DNA of 64,000 nt from Prunus persica (Eukaryota > Streptophyta > Magnoliopsida > Rosales > Rosaceae). The position numbers were made by a program, and so were the translations under genes. The notes below the pieces were generated by a model. The model worked only from the letters and a program-made list of their open reading frames with translations, was not told where the DNA came from and searched no databases. The stretch is from assembly GCF_000346465.2 (NCBI RefSeq), contig NC_034014.1:5958507-6022506 (forward strand). Reading direction: 5' to 3'. Positions 31,594 through 43,710 of the stretch are shown here, piece after piece. The stretch's first letter is position 1, and every line of letters begins with the position of its first letter.

Positions 31594-32285
31594 TTTTTTT
31601 TTTTTTGCAAAACAGTAGAAATTCATTTGAAGAACAGGGCACAAACCCAGGATACAATAGTAAGAACACAGCCCCGGAAGGAGGTTCTTGCAATACAGAG
31701 ACTGTAACAACAACACCAACTAAGCACAAGTATTATAAGATAGTTAGAAAACAAATACACAACTTGAAACCCAACTAACAAGGAGTTACAGATGAGGAGG
31801 ATCCTAATTCTGCAGCAACTAGTGCTTAAATAAGATCAAGACAGAGAACAATCTCTCAAACTTCATGGGACAGGAAAAACTTAAAGAGTGGAGGGCATAA
31901 CCGCGCAACTTCCACCAGGACATTCCAAAGAATATCATCGTATCTCCTAATCCCCTTTGATCCCCAAGCACAATAAGAGTAGATCCACCAAATTCAGCAA
32001 CTCCACCTCCAATAGAGAGAGATCTACATGAGGTCTACCACAAAAGTAGTAGATCTAACAAGATCATCCAATAACCAGCCCCAATAGACTAGTATACAAA
32101 CAATCAAGAAAAAGGGAAGAAACAAAACCTTGCAAAAGCAAGGAGCAGACAAAACCCGACAAAAGTTGGGAGGGAAAAGGGAAGGAAGAGAGAAGCCCAT
32201 ATTATTAACCGAAGGATTCCCCTAGAACTAAGGAGATTTGCAGATCTGGAGCTGGTTTTGGGTTGGGGGGGGAGAAGAAGAGTCC
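31594..32285 (-). mobile_element. Retroposon with poly(A) tail in copy B, 692 bp
   Basis: The insertion is missing from copy A and is flanked by CTCAAATGTGCC at 31582-31593 and 32286-32297. It starts on the plus strand with about 13 Ts, which is the poly(A) tail of a minus-strand element. The body ends, before the tail, with CTGTTCTTCAAATGAATTTC, resembling a LINE 3' UTR; no reverse transcriptase was seen. It is a 5'-truncated LINE or a long SINE-like retroposon. It lies about 600-1300 bp upstream of the RPP30 coding region. Confidence 0.82.
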
Positions 32286-32438
32286 CTCAAATGTGCCTTT
32301 TTAGTAGCTTATTCTTAAAAGAACGGGCATTTCGTAAACTTTATTTCTTGTGATTACCAATCCTTAAACTTTGTTTAGTGGGTTTTAATTAATTAATTTG
32401 TTGTTGAAAAATTTCCAAATACACACAACATTCAACAA

Positions 32439-32492
32439 CTTGCGACCTTCGCGTTATTAGCACGACGGTCTAACCAACTAAGCTAATAGGTC
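32439..32492 (-). pseudogene. Truncated tRNA-Ile(AAT) relic in copy B
   Basis: Minus-strand sequence GACCTATTAGCTTAGTTGG leads to an intact anticodon arm (TCGTG CTAATAA CGCGA, anticodon AAT), but the sequence stops after GGTCGCAAG, losing half of the T arm and the 3' acceptor strand. It corresponds to the full-length tRNA at 14745-14818 in copy A. Confidence 0.75.
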
Positions 32493-32601
32493 AATTGATT
32501 TTTCTTAATTCCAATATTTTTTTTTAAAATTATAGACTCTCTTTGATACATAGATCTCATTTAAGAATTTTTCACGTCTCCACTCCACCATGAAGAATCA
32601 G

Positions 32602-32603
32602 GA

Positions 32604-32625
<22 letters not shown>
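32602..32625. repeat. (TA)n and T-tract microsatellite
   Basis: A short TATATA run followed by about 16 Ts sits in the RPP30 promoter copy. In copy A the corresponding site (14930-14952) has only a T tract. Confidence 0.8.
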
Positions 32626-32635
<10 letters not shown>

Positions 32636-32776
32636 CTGAGTAAATTTTGTCTAAATCTGAACTTACTAGTTCATTCATTTGGGTAAATTATTGGGAAAAA
32701 AGAAAGAAGAAGAAAAAAGGAAGAGCATTTTATTATTATTATTTTCTGTATTCCTTTCCTCCGGTAAGAAGAAAAA

Positions 32777-32809
32777 ATGAAAAGAGAAAAGACTTCCAAC
32801 TCCTTCTAA
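32777..32809 (+). other. Possible uORF in RPP30 leader
   Basis: An ATG at 32777 opens ten codons (MKREKTSNSF) followed by TAA, out of frame with RPP30. It is the only ATG close upstream of the conserved coding region. The same stretch is present in copy A near 16877. Confidence 0.35.
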
Positions 32810-32874
32810 TTCATCCCTTAAACCCTAAACCTCCGAAAAATAATTTCTCACCGTCACTACCTTGTATAATCCCA

Positions 32875-35800
32875 AAGTTCTTCGACCTCAGCATACCCTA
32901 CACAGATCCCTCGCCACCCGACCGGTCGTCAATAACACGTGCAAAGCTCGTGACTAAGGCCTTGGAGCTAGGCTACTCCGGCGTCGCCTACAACCGTATG
33001 ATCAAGGGCGTGATGTCCGATCGCGACCGTTGCTCGATCCCCCTCCTCACCATCGCTTCCTTCCTCAAACACTCTCCTCTCCTCCTCTCCAACGTTAACT
33101 TCCACCGCGACCTCCTCGGCCTCCCACGCGCCTCCCCTTTCCGCCAGTACACGCGCCTCACTGTCTGCACCGAGACCCCGGCCCAGTCCCAGGCCCTCAA
33201 TTCCGGTAATCCCATTTTGAAAACCTACGATTTGGTCGCTGTCAAGCCCTTGAATCAGTCCGCCTTCGAACTCGCCTGTGAAAAATTGGAGGTTCGTTCA
33301 TCTTTTTGTTTGTTTTGTTTTTGTTTTTATTTTATTATTATTTTTAGAATCTGTAATTCTTTTGTGAAATTGTGTTTGGTTGCTCGCATAATTCAGGAAG
33401 AATGTAAGCATTTCGTTTTGATTGTTTTTTTATTTGTTTTTGTTTTGGCGTAGGTAGATATAATTGCGATTGATTTCTCGGACAAGTTACCTTTTCGTTT
33501 GAAGATGCCTATGGTTAAAGCTGCAATTGAGGTTTGATCTCAGAGATTTTGTTTGCTTCCTTATTTCAATTTATTTAATTAGATGGTAAGAATTTAATTT
33601 TATTGGCTATGCAGCGTGGAGTGTTTTTCGAGATCACATATGCTAATATCATTGCCGATGATCAAGCGAGAAAGCAAATAATAACCAATGCTAAGGTGAG
33701 GATTTGTAAAGTTAATTGGATATTAATCAGAAGGGTCCCAAATAGCTGAAGCAGTAGGCAATGGTGGTTTTTAATTTCTTTCCCAAAGATATTATGACAT
33801 GGGTTAAAATTAAATTTTACAAGAACATTGTGATATAGTGAATTTTACTTTCCAATACACAATGTTGTAGGGTCAGAACATGGCATTACATGCGCCTCCC
33901 TGTTCAGCCACTACTTTACAAATTTACTACTGGACTTGTATGTTGGTTGCTTATCTTGTAGAAGTATGCCAATGCGCAACCAGAATAATAATAATAAGCT
34001 ACAATTCTCTATGAAGTCTGTTATTATCTTTTAGCGTCCTTCAAGAGCATTCATAACTCTAGCTGCGTGACAACGTTTCAGTTATTTTCATAATTTAAAC
34101 TGATCCTTGTAATGAAGTTTTGCATTTTTTTTAATCAGTGCTAAGGAATGCATGGATAATGTCCTTGTTTGTTTGAATTCTGAAAGGTATTTTTTCTTGG
34201 AAATGAATGAGGATTGAGTATGCTTTGATTCTAAGACATGAGAAATGGTTTGAATATAGTGCAAGGTGTAGTTCCTAGGTCTGTGATACATATATACACA
34301 AGCGCACGTGTGTGTGTGTACAGCCCGGGAAGACTCTTCATTGTAACATAGTTGTAGTTTAATTGTTTGTGTTTTAATTAGCTTCTAATAGATACAGTGA
34401 CTCATCATCTCCCGCATTGTTCTTCAGTTACTGGTAGATTGGACTCGAGGAAGGAATATAATAGTTTCAAGTGCTGCCCCAACCGCAAATGAATTTAGGG
34501 GGCCATATGATGTTGCCAACTTAATGTCATTGCTTGGTCTCTCAATGGAGCGAGCTAAAATGGCTATTTCAAGAAATTGCAGGTATGATAGTTTTCATAA
34601 ATGTCAGTCTTGAAGATTTGATGTTTGATTCATCCCAAATTTTTTTCATTAATGTCTTGCAGGACTATAATATCTAATGCTATGAGAAAGAAACACTTTT
34701 TCAAGGAAGCCATAAGAGTCGAAGTTGTATCATCAGGTCAAGAAATTGACACGAACAAACCTTGGTCTATTGACTCGTTTAAATGGGATCCCATCTCTAG
34801 TGGGGATGGCGACATTCTATTAGACGATTTGGCCAAGTCTTTCACTACCTCCATTAATAAAGTATCCAAGACTACAAAAGCCATTGATTTTGCTTCAGTC
34901 ATTGACAGCATGCCATCACTTGGATTTCAAGTCAAGGATGTGATATCTGGATCTGGTGTGGTTGCGTCCCAATCAATGCGTACTTGTAAAAGCATTGTTT
35001 CTGCTTCTGAGGCAATTGAGCAATCAGTCGTGACTGCTGAGGTGCCAGAACAGCCTGACAGGCTATGTTTTCCTCAATCAGGTCAAACTTCTCTGAGTGA
35101 TAGTCTGTTGGAGCAACAAATGTTTGACTGTCAAAATCCTCAGAAATCATATTCATCTTCTGATACTACCAAAGCTTTTATTGATGCTATGGAAATTGAA
35201 GCTCCTACAATAACCACAGAAGCCAAACCAAAGAATCCAGATGGTACAGATGGTAATTTTGACTTGATTACAACAGAAATTCATGATTTTCAACCACAGA
35301 AGTGTGTGACTAATCGCGAATTGAATGTTGTGCCAGCTAATGATAATTTAACATTTCACACATTAGAGATTGGGTTAGATGCTGCTTGTAATGCTAATTC
35401 TGAAGTTGAAATTTCCACTAATTATCAGGATACAGATATTCCTGCTCCTCATAATGAAGAGGCTAAGTGTGTTAAAGGTTCTGATACCCAAAGTGATGTG
35501 ATGGACGAAATTTTAACAGTGGTAGATGTGGAATGTAAAGAAGAAAAGTCTTTGTTGTTGAATTCATCATCATTGCCCACTTCAGAGAATGAACAATTTA
35601 GGGAATCTGGGGATGATGCAATTATACTTGCAAATCAAGTTCCTGTTCTGCAGTCCAATGGTGGTATGACAATAATTGGTGATTATTCAGTTGCAACTCA
35701 TTCCTCAGCAGAGGTGACAATGGAAGGGGAAGAACATGGGAAAGTTGATACTGAAATGAACGATCCAGCCTTAATTCAATCCATACCAGGTACAGCTTCT

Positions 35801-36458
35801 TTCAGTATGCACGTCTTCAGCGCAACCTTTTTCTTTTCATTTTCATTATATATTGGTATTTAGTGTTCCGATCTGCCTGGTTATCGGTTTCTTTGCTATG
35901 AAGTCAGACTTTAAACATAAACTTTGGAAACATATAACTATTGCCTGTCCTCCTGGTCCTTCATGTTTGGGTTGGTTGGCCTTAAGGACTTGTGTGTTTA
36001 TGTACTGTCTACGGTTCCAGTATGTCACCGCCACCATATAGAGAATGTGTTCCTGAGAAGCTGACGAAAACCATAAATTGTGCATTACAAGATTCAAACT
36101 CAGTGCTTGACTATAGCAGAAGAGGGTTCACTGTTAGAGGTTTCTTTACTCAATGAATCTTCAGGGTGATTTTATCTCTTTAGCTATCTATCAAATGACT
36201 TTTTCCAAAATTCTTAATCAATATACATCAGTTTCACCTACTATATCTTCCACCCCAACTTTTTGTTATATCTTTGTACTACTTCTGAAATTTTCTTATC
36301 CATCCATGGCTTATACATGTCTGTCAGATGATGCAGGGAAATCTAGACCGAAAAGGAAGACACCTTATCAAGCGAAGACCTTTCCTCTCAAGCGATTGTT
36401 GCATACTATACCTTTCAAGAAGACTCGGAAAAGTAAAAGAAAAATAAAGATGGCATGA
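32875..36458 (+). CDS. RPP30: RNase P/MRP protein subunit RPP30 (GAF1-like), six exons
   Basis: Exons are 32875-33291, 33454-33531, 33615-33695, 34428-34582, 34663-35789 and 36328-36458; all junctions are GT-AG and all phases agree. The protein (about 662 residues) has the PHP-like TIM-barrel fold of RPP30, a subunit of nuclear RNase P and RNase MRP that matures tRNA and rRNA precursors. Conserved blocks are FFDLSIPY, LGYSGVAYNR, GVMSDRDRCSIPLLT, RDLLGLPRASPFRQYTRLTV, NSGNPILKTYDLVAVKPLNQ, VDIIAIDFSDKLPFRLKMPM, and RGPYDVANLMSLLGLSMERA. Exon 5 adds a long poorly conserved tail, and exon 6 a basic end (KKTRKSKRKIKMA). The oddity is the start: no ATG precedes KFFDLSIPY in frame (the codons are ATA ATC CCA AAG). 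The next in-frame ATG is at 32998, 41 codons in. It is similar to Arabidopsis At5g59980. Confidence 0.88.
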
Positions 36459-39400
36459 CTGCAATGATCGGCATAATGAGTTATCCCAAAAAAAGAGAGG
36501 AAAGTTTTGATCGGCATATGTAAGGTGAGGAAAGTTGCATATTCATCTTGTTTTTTTTGGCATGCATTCATGTTTAATGGCCCTAGATTTGTCAACGGCC
36601 GCCACTGGGTCTATTCTAAATTTTGTTAATGTTAGTATGGAATCTTCTGTGAAGAAAATTCTTTTTGTCAATGATCATATAGGAAATGTCAAATTTACTC
36701 CTATACAGTATATCCTTATTATTTATTGACAATAAAATTAAAAGTTGTAGATAGTGCAGATTTTACACATTTTTTCTAATTGCATAGGCATTGTGAGTGC
36801 TTTATTCTTCCAGCATTAAACTTAAAACTTTTTTTTTTAACAAAAAAGATAATAACTGTTTAAAATATATTTAATTTTAAAATAGGAAGAAAACAAGGTT
36901 GGTCAAATTACGTCATGCCGGAACATTTGTAAGGGATAGTTTCAGGTAAATGAACAGCCTCCGTGGTGTGCACTGTGTCCTTTTATCCTTTTCAGTTTTC
37001 TGTTCAATGTAGTATTTTGTTTTATCAGCACTACCTTATTCCAACTTTTTGTGAGCAACTAGTTTGACATGTAACATGATCGTTATTTACTGGTTATAAA
37101 TAAAGTTCATAATAGGCCTAAATATAAACATATAAAATGTTGTCACATCTGTCACATATTGGATTTTCGATAAGCTTCCATTTGTATGAGGGATCTAGAT
37201 CTCCTCTATTTGGATTTTCTTTGCCACAATCTGCTTGACTTCTTTGTTGCATATGCCACCTCGTTAAAATATCATCCAAGGGACTTTAAGTTGAGACATT
37301 GTCTTCAAATCATAGGATCCGGATCCTTTGCTTGGATTTTCGCTACCATGATCTGCTTAGGAAGTTTAATTTTGTGATTCTTTTTTCTTCATTTGTGTCC
37401 TTTAATTAAGTCAAAAAGAGAATGTGAGGTGCTGCCTCATTTTTTCACTCCTTTCACATAAGGAAAAAATTAAAACAACTTTAGAGAATTCTTTTCTTTT
37501 TTCTTTAACATTTTAGCTTTTTTATGTATTGCTTTTGCTTTCTTTTTTACTTCTCTCATCTTCATCGTTCATTTTTCCCATATCTCTCTTTATACCTTTA
37601 ATTAAAGAAAATTGAAAACCAATAGTAACAATGTGCTACCGCATAAGCTTGGTGGCTAAATGACTTGTGCTTATGCTATTTCTAGTGGCCCAACTCAGTC
37701 CAATTGGCCCGTTACCATCAACTTGGGGCTTAGCCTGTGAACCCATAATTTTTTCGGGTTACAATTAACCGAAATTTAGTATATATTTCTGTTAGTATTT
37801 TATGTATTAGTGAAATGCAATACATAATGGGCTCTATAAGGGTGTCTCTCAAATAAAGGATCTCTCAAATACAGCTCTATATATAATTTTTTTCTTTTAT
37901 GAAACTATTTTATGTACAGTACAGTATCGTACATAAATTGTAGCTATAGTTTATAAATTCTGAAGAGAAGTTGAATAAATAAATAAATCTAATTATTTAA
38001 AAAAAAAAAAAAGGAATCATAAGTTCCTAAATCCGAAAAACAAAAATACCACATCAAAGTAGGTGAAATAATTTAATTGATCATACCTCATTGGGCTAGG
38101 CCTCCTTTTTTGGGTCAAACTCCGCGCGTTGTTGATACTTTGCAGAATGTTCATTGTTCTCATAGTCGCTTAATTCAATTATATGTAATCGAAAAGAAAA
38201 GAAAAACTTAAACATTTAAAGGAAAGTAATTGACTAATTTAAATGCTAAATTACAACTTTACGATGCATGTGGTTAAACAAATTCTCATTGAGTGGATAT
38301 TATCATGACCAAATATCATTTTAGTATCAACATGTAGAATGGTAAATAAATAGGGAGATTTACTATTATACTTAATATAGGGATCCAAATTATAAAAATA
38401 CTTTATATAAAATGGACTTTAGAAACACACCCAAAGCTCATTTATAATATAACAAAAAGGCTTTTAACTTCTTATAAATTACAAAATTGCCATATATTTC
38501 TTAAAACAAGCCCAACCGCAAAAGTTCATAAAAAAAAACCCAAAACACTCAATAGAGCATTAAAGTAATTTAATAATCAAAATTAAATTAAATAGAGCAA
38601 ACTGTTATTTTTTGGGGTTTTTTTGGTTTGTTTATAGAAATTAAGTAGTGTAGGGTTTATTTATATTTTTTGTGCTAAGATTGGATATATGATTAAATAT
38701 CTCAAATAAATATTAGTAGTATGTAGAAAGAAAATGTCATGTGTTCAAATCTAATTGACGTTACGGTGGTTGTTTGTGTTTGAATTCCCCTCTGTCAATA
38801 TGGCTTGGATTAAAAAAAATTATAAAATTGTCGTCTTAGTTGGGAGAGGTCATTTGTTTAAATTTGATTGAAGATAGAATCAAAAGATGTACTCCAGAAT
38901 AGAGTGGGGGTGAAGGAAACTCACTGTAACAAAACAATGGTTTTTTCATGCTCCACATAGGGTGGTGCAAAAGGGAACGTTTTGGTGGCATCTGGAAGCT
39001 ATGTTAAAAGTCTCACAATCACAGACCTGGTAGTCTTACAAAATTTTGTTACTGCTCTTCATGTGCCATTGCACTTGTTTCTGGTGTCTTTATTGTCAGT
39101 TGAATAGTGTTGTTATTTTATCACAAAGTAATAGCCTTACGGTGGTGACAAGACCCCTCGCCCATCCTGCTGAATCATCCCACCCTGATCGCCATCATTA
39201 TGCTTTGCCTTTCCCCCTTTCCAAACCAGTCGGGGGCAGCACTTCAATTCAAACCCATTCTTCTATTGTTTAATTACTGAGAACAGAAGTTTAAGAGTAA
39301 TGAATTTATCGGGCCCTTTTGCAATGCAATTTACCACACATTGCTCGTTGTCGATCAAATATAAATCGCACACATTCTGACAAGAATCAATCTAACGAGT

Positions 39401-40978
39401 AATTTCAACTTACTATATGGCAACACAATTACAGTTCTGCAAGAAAACAATTTTCTAAAATTATATATGCACAGTTATCTATTTGGGCATACATGATTCT
39501 CTTAATAGAAAAAATAAACCTCCAAAAGTAATTTCAATCTTCAAATATCTACTCAAAGCATTCAGTGTTGAGTGAACTTTTTGGGCTACAAGTGCAGCAT
39601 TGTTTTTTACCAAAGTAATGATTGGCAATTCCTATATTGGAGCTAATGAGATATTATTTAAAATTAATGTGGTTTTTTAATCCTTGTTTAACATAATGGT
39701 TTAGCCACGGCCGGCCGACAAAAAATCAAGAGCGCCGTCCTAGAGTTTTCCTCAAGAACCATAGCCTTTGATTAAAGAAAAAAGTGGGATCATTGAGTTT
39801 CTTATAATTCTAACTTTGAAACTTAATAGTAATTAAGTATCTCTCATCATTCAGTAACATGAACGACCAAATGATTAGCACAAAGATTGATTAAAAAATT
39901 TGAACTTTTATGGACAAATTAAGTGGTGTGTGGAAGTGGATTTTAGGAGCTGCTTGAGCCTTTTGGCCATACGCGGTCTATATGCCCCTATAAGATGCAT
40001 GATGGAGTTTTTCGTGCTAGTTGGGTTAGTGCCGTAAAGTTTAATTTAGCTCATAAGGATTAATTCCACTGTTAAATTGGTCACATATCGTGGGTGGAAA
40101 AAAATTCATATATATGCACTAACATATAAAGAACACAATGACATGATTCATAACTTATTCGTAGTCAACTTATTTGAGTTACGACGAAACAAGCATATTG
40201 CGATTCTTTTTATAATTTTTTAAAAGACACGTCTTATTAAAAGTCACATTTGTAAATGATAGAGTTCATGTACTTTGTCCTCGTCCATTCACCCAGGAAA
40301 TTAGGTGGCATATTTACATCAGTAAATAGGGGTTTAACTTCTGTTTACACACATTTTGGCAATATGAGGTTGATTGAGGGACGACATTGATGAGTACAAA
40401 TCATGCCCATTTTCCCTTCTTAGTCGATCTTGTGACAAAACTGATGATCACATTCCAATTGCCAATTAGGAAGCTTGCATGTGGTGGTTTAACTGATTCA
40501 TTCATCGCCACAAATAAAACAGAAAATGATTGATTGATTGATTTGCTAGGCATATTTATTGGTCTTGTGCCTTTCTACATCTTCAACTACTCTAATGATC
40601 CAAGAGTGCAACTTCAATAGTTTAACCATCAAACAATACGCAATTTTCTTTAGAGAAAAACAATCTTATTTTAGTTAATGAACCATATTTGTCTCCAAGA
40701 GGCTACAAAACAACACCTGAAGAGTCTTATATACACAATTTATTGATCGAAGAGTCACAAGGGGGAAAAAACATTGTAGAATTTTCTGGTCTTTATTCTA
40801 CACGTGCTACATGTTCTACACTAGAGTGTTAATAATCGTCGAAATTACAAAAAGTGTAATATTACATGTATTATATTTACTAATTATACTGCTAATCACT
40901 TATGTGAAAAACCTAAGTAAATTTGATTAGAATTTTAGCATTGCAAACAACACAATAAAACTTAGACAATTTAAGGTA
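36459..40978. other. Intergenic, no gene seen
   Basis: The 3' flank of RPP30 and 4 kb of AT-rich DNA lie here. GTGTCTCTCAAATAAAGGAT at about 37844 and its surroundings (37800-37890) resemble the right half of the MITE-like element at 47729-48110. Poly-A and poly-T runs occur at 36830 and 38000. No ORF here resembles a known protein. Confidence 0.5.
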
Positions 40979-41246
40979 GGGTGTACAAGATTCAATTAAA
41001 TGCACCCAAATTGACCGATCCAATCTAATCCAATCCAATTTCAATCTGTTTTGATGATTTGGTGGATTGGATTGGATATGTAATTTTAAAAACCGATATC
41101 CAATCTAATCCAATCTAATATTAATTGGATCAAATCAGATTGGATTTAAACATCTAATATGATTAGATCAGATTGAAAAAATCACAATCCTATTGGATCG
41201 AATACGAATTGACTAAATTATATTGGTTTCGAACTAATATACACCT
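40979..41246. mobile_element. MITE-like element with GGGTGTACA ends
   Basis: The left end GGGTGTACAAGATTC is mirrored by TATACACCT at about 41238-41246; the better-kept versions in the downstream repeat copies read GATGTACACCC. The interior is full of inverted CCAATCTAATCC / GGATTGGATTGG words. No clear target duplication was found. Confidence 0.45.
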
Positions 41247-43621
41247 GGCATGCCCCTACATGTCAATACGAAAACTTGGCAATGGCCAAGAGGTAACTTG
41301 CGCCCCACTTACTTTGCAGCACCATATAGTTAAGAACTGAGGTCCTAGCATTTAGGCTTTACAGAATATCCTATAGATAGATGAGCTTAAGGAAAGAAAA
41401 TATAGAAAAGCACAAAAATTTGTGCTACTTTGAAGTTTGAACATATAGGCTGCATATAACTCGATGGGCTCTATCGCATATTCACACTTAAAATGGTGAC
41501 TGTTATCACATGCGAAATTCTATAGTGAGGGTGCCATATATGGACATCTCATGTAGACCTTCATATTAGCCATAAGATCATTTTATTAAACTTAAGTGAA
41601 GTTACTATTCAGTTGAATCCTGTGGCTAATATAAAGGTCCACATCTATATGATCCATATATGACATCCTCACCATAAAATGACTTGTCACCATATACCTA
41701 TTTAATCAGTTCTTTTTTCCTCTTCAATGAAATGACTTTGTTTTCATCTTTTTCCAATCAGTAGTCACTAAAGTAAAGCTTGAACATGACCTCATGTAAA
41801 GCCAAATTAGGCAAATCTAAAACTTAACCCTTGATTAATTAAAGTCTTAATTAAAAAAAATCCACATTGTCATTCCAAATCACCTATATTTATATCACCT
41901 ACTTCAAGCTAAATAGCGCTTAAAGTGTGGCATTCTGCATAATAATAGTAATATGATTGGATTGGATTTAAACATCTAATATGATTGGATCAAATTGAAA
42001 AAAATCACGATCCAATCTATATTGAATCGGATGCGGATTGACTAAATTGTATTGATTTCGAACCGATGTACACCCGGCATGCCCCTACATGTCAATATCA
42101 AAACTTGGCAATGGCCAACAGGTAACTTGCGACCCACTTTACTTTGCAACACCATATAGTTAAGAACTGAGGTCCTATAGCATTTAGGCTTTACAGAACA
42201 TCCTATAAATATATGAGCTCAAGGAAAGAAAATATAGAAAAGCACAAAAATTTGTGCTACTTTGAAGTTTGAACATATAGGCTGCATATAACTCGATGGG
42301 CTCTATGATATATTGACACTTAAGATGGTGATTGTTATCACATGTAAAATTCTATAATGAGGGTATCATATATGGATCTCTCATGTGGACCTTCATATTA
42401 GCCATAAGATCATTTTATTAAACTTAAGTGAAGTTACTATTCAGATGAATCCTGTTGCTAATATAAAGGTCCACACATCTATGATCCATATATGACACCC
42501 TCACCATAGAACGCCTTGTCACCATATACCTATTTAATCAGTTCTTTTTTCCTCTTCTTTTTCAATGAAATGACTTTGTTTTCATCTTTTTCCAATCAGT
42601 AGTCACTAAAGTAAAGCTTGAACATGACCTCATGTAAAGCCAAATTAGGCAAATCAAAACTTAACCCTTGATTAATTAAAGTCTTAATTAAAAAAATACA
42701 CATTGTCATTCCAAATCACCTATATTTAAATCACCTACTTCAAGCTAAATAGCGCTTAAAGTGTGGCATTCTGCATAATAATAGTAATGTGATTGGATTG
42801 GATTTAAACATCTAATATGATTGGATCAGATTGAAAAAATCACGATCCAATCTATATTGAATCGGATGCGGATTGACTAAATTATATTGGTTTCAAACCG
42901 ATGTACACCCGGCATGCCCCTACATGTCAATATCAAAACTTGGCAATGGCCAACAGGTAACTTGCGACCCACTTTACTTTGCAGCACCATATAGTTAAGA
43001 ACTGAGGTCCTATAGCATTTAGGCTTTACAGAACATCCTATAAATATATGAGCTCAAGGAAAGAAAATATAGAAAAGCACAAAAATTTGTGCTACTTTGA
43101 AGTTTGAACATATAGGCTGCATATGACTCGATGGGCTCTATCATATATTGACACTTAAGATGGTGACTATTATCACATGTAAAATTATATAATGAGGGTG
43201 CCATATATGGACATCTCATGTGGACCTTCATATTAGCCATAAGATCATTTCATTAAACTTAAGTAAAGTGGCTATTCAGATGAATGATGTGTCTAATATA
43301 AAGGTCAACATCTATGATCCATATATGGTACCGTCACCATAGAACCACTTGTCACCATATGCCTATTTAATCAACTCTTTTTTCCTCTTCTTTTTCAATG
43401 AAATGACTTTGTTTTCATCTTTTTCCAATCAGTAGTCACTAAAGCAAAGCTTGAACATGACCTCCTATAAAGTCAAATTAGGCAAATCTAAAACTTAACC
43501 CTTGATTAATTAAAGTCTTAATTAAAAATTGCACATTTTCATTCCAAATCACCTATATTTACATCACCTACTTCAAGCTAAATAGCGCTTAAAGTGCGGC
43601 ATTCTGCATAATAATAGTAAT
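41138..43621. repeat. Triplicated ~830-bp tandem repeat
   Basis: Three head-to-tail units start with GATTGGATTTAAACATCTAA at 41138, 41960 and 42796 (periods 822 and 836). Each contains the right half of the MITE-like element, TGTACACC(C/T)GGCATGCCCC, an AAGCACAAAAATTTGTGCT palindrome, and ends in TCTGCATAATAATAGTAAT. Identity looks above 90%. No coding sequence is seen. The array lies 90 bp beyond the 3' end of the CCT gene. Confidence 0.92.
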
Positions 43622-43710
43622 AACAATAATAATTAAAGTTCAAACCAAGCAGCCTAAAATTTTCCTAGCTACTTGCTAAAACATGACACATAGAGTGGTC
43701 TTATATGTTA

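Larger units (their letters stand above)
16978..32834 (+). repeat. Tandem copy B of the RPP30 5' region (with insertions)
   Basis: Copy B begins GGAATTTAGATATTTATC, is opened after 17 bases by the Tat element (16995-31343), and resumes at 31344 with TTATCGTTTAAATTTT, matching copy A at 13246 and following. It continues without a break into RPP30 exon 1, so it is the functional-side copy. It carries its own insertion (31594-32285) and a truncated tRNA-Ile relic (32439-32492). Confidence 0.82.

Noticed and set aside
34625..34662. RPP30 exon 5 starting at an internal ATG as a separate gene
   Set aside because: The frame joins exactly to exon 4 through GT-AG signals, and the upstream bases of the long ORF are intronic.
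39046..39273. 75-codon ORF between RPP30 and the tandem repeats
   Set aside because: No recognisable domain and no splice partners; the surrounding DNA is non-coding in character.
41138..43621. LTRs of a further retrotransposon
   Set aside because: The repeats are directly adjacent, three in number, lack TG...CA ends and have no primer site or polypurine tract.
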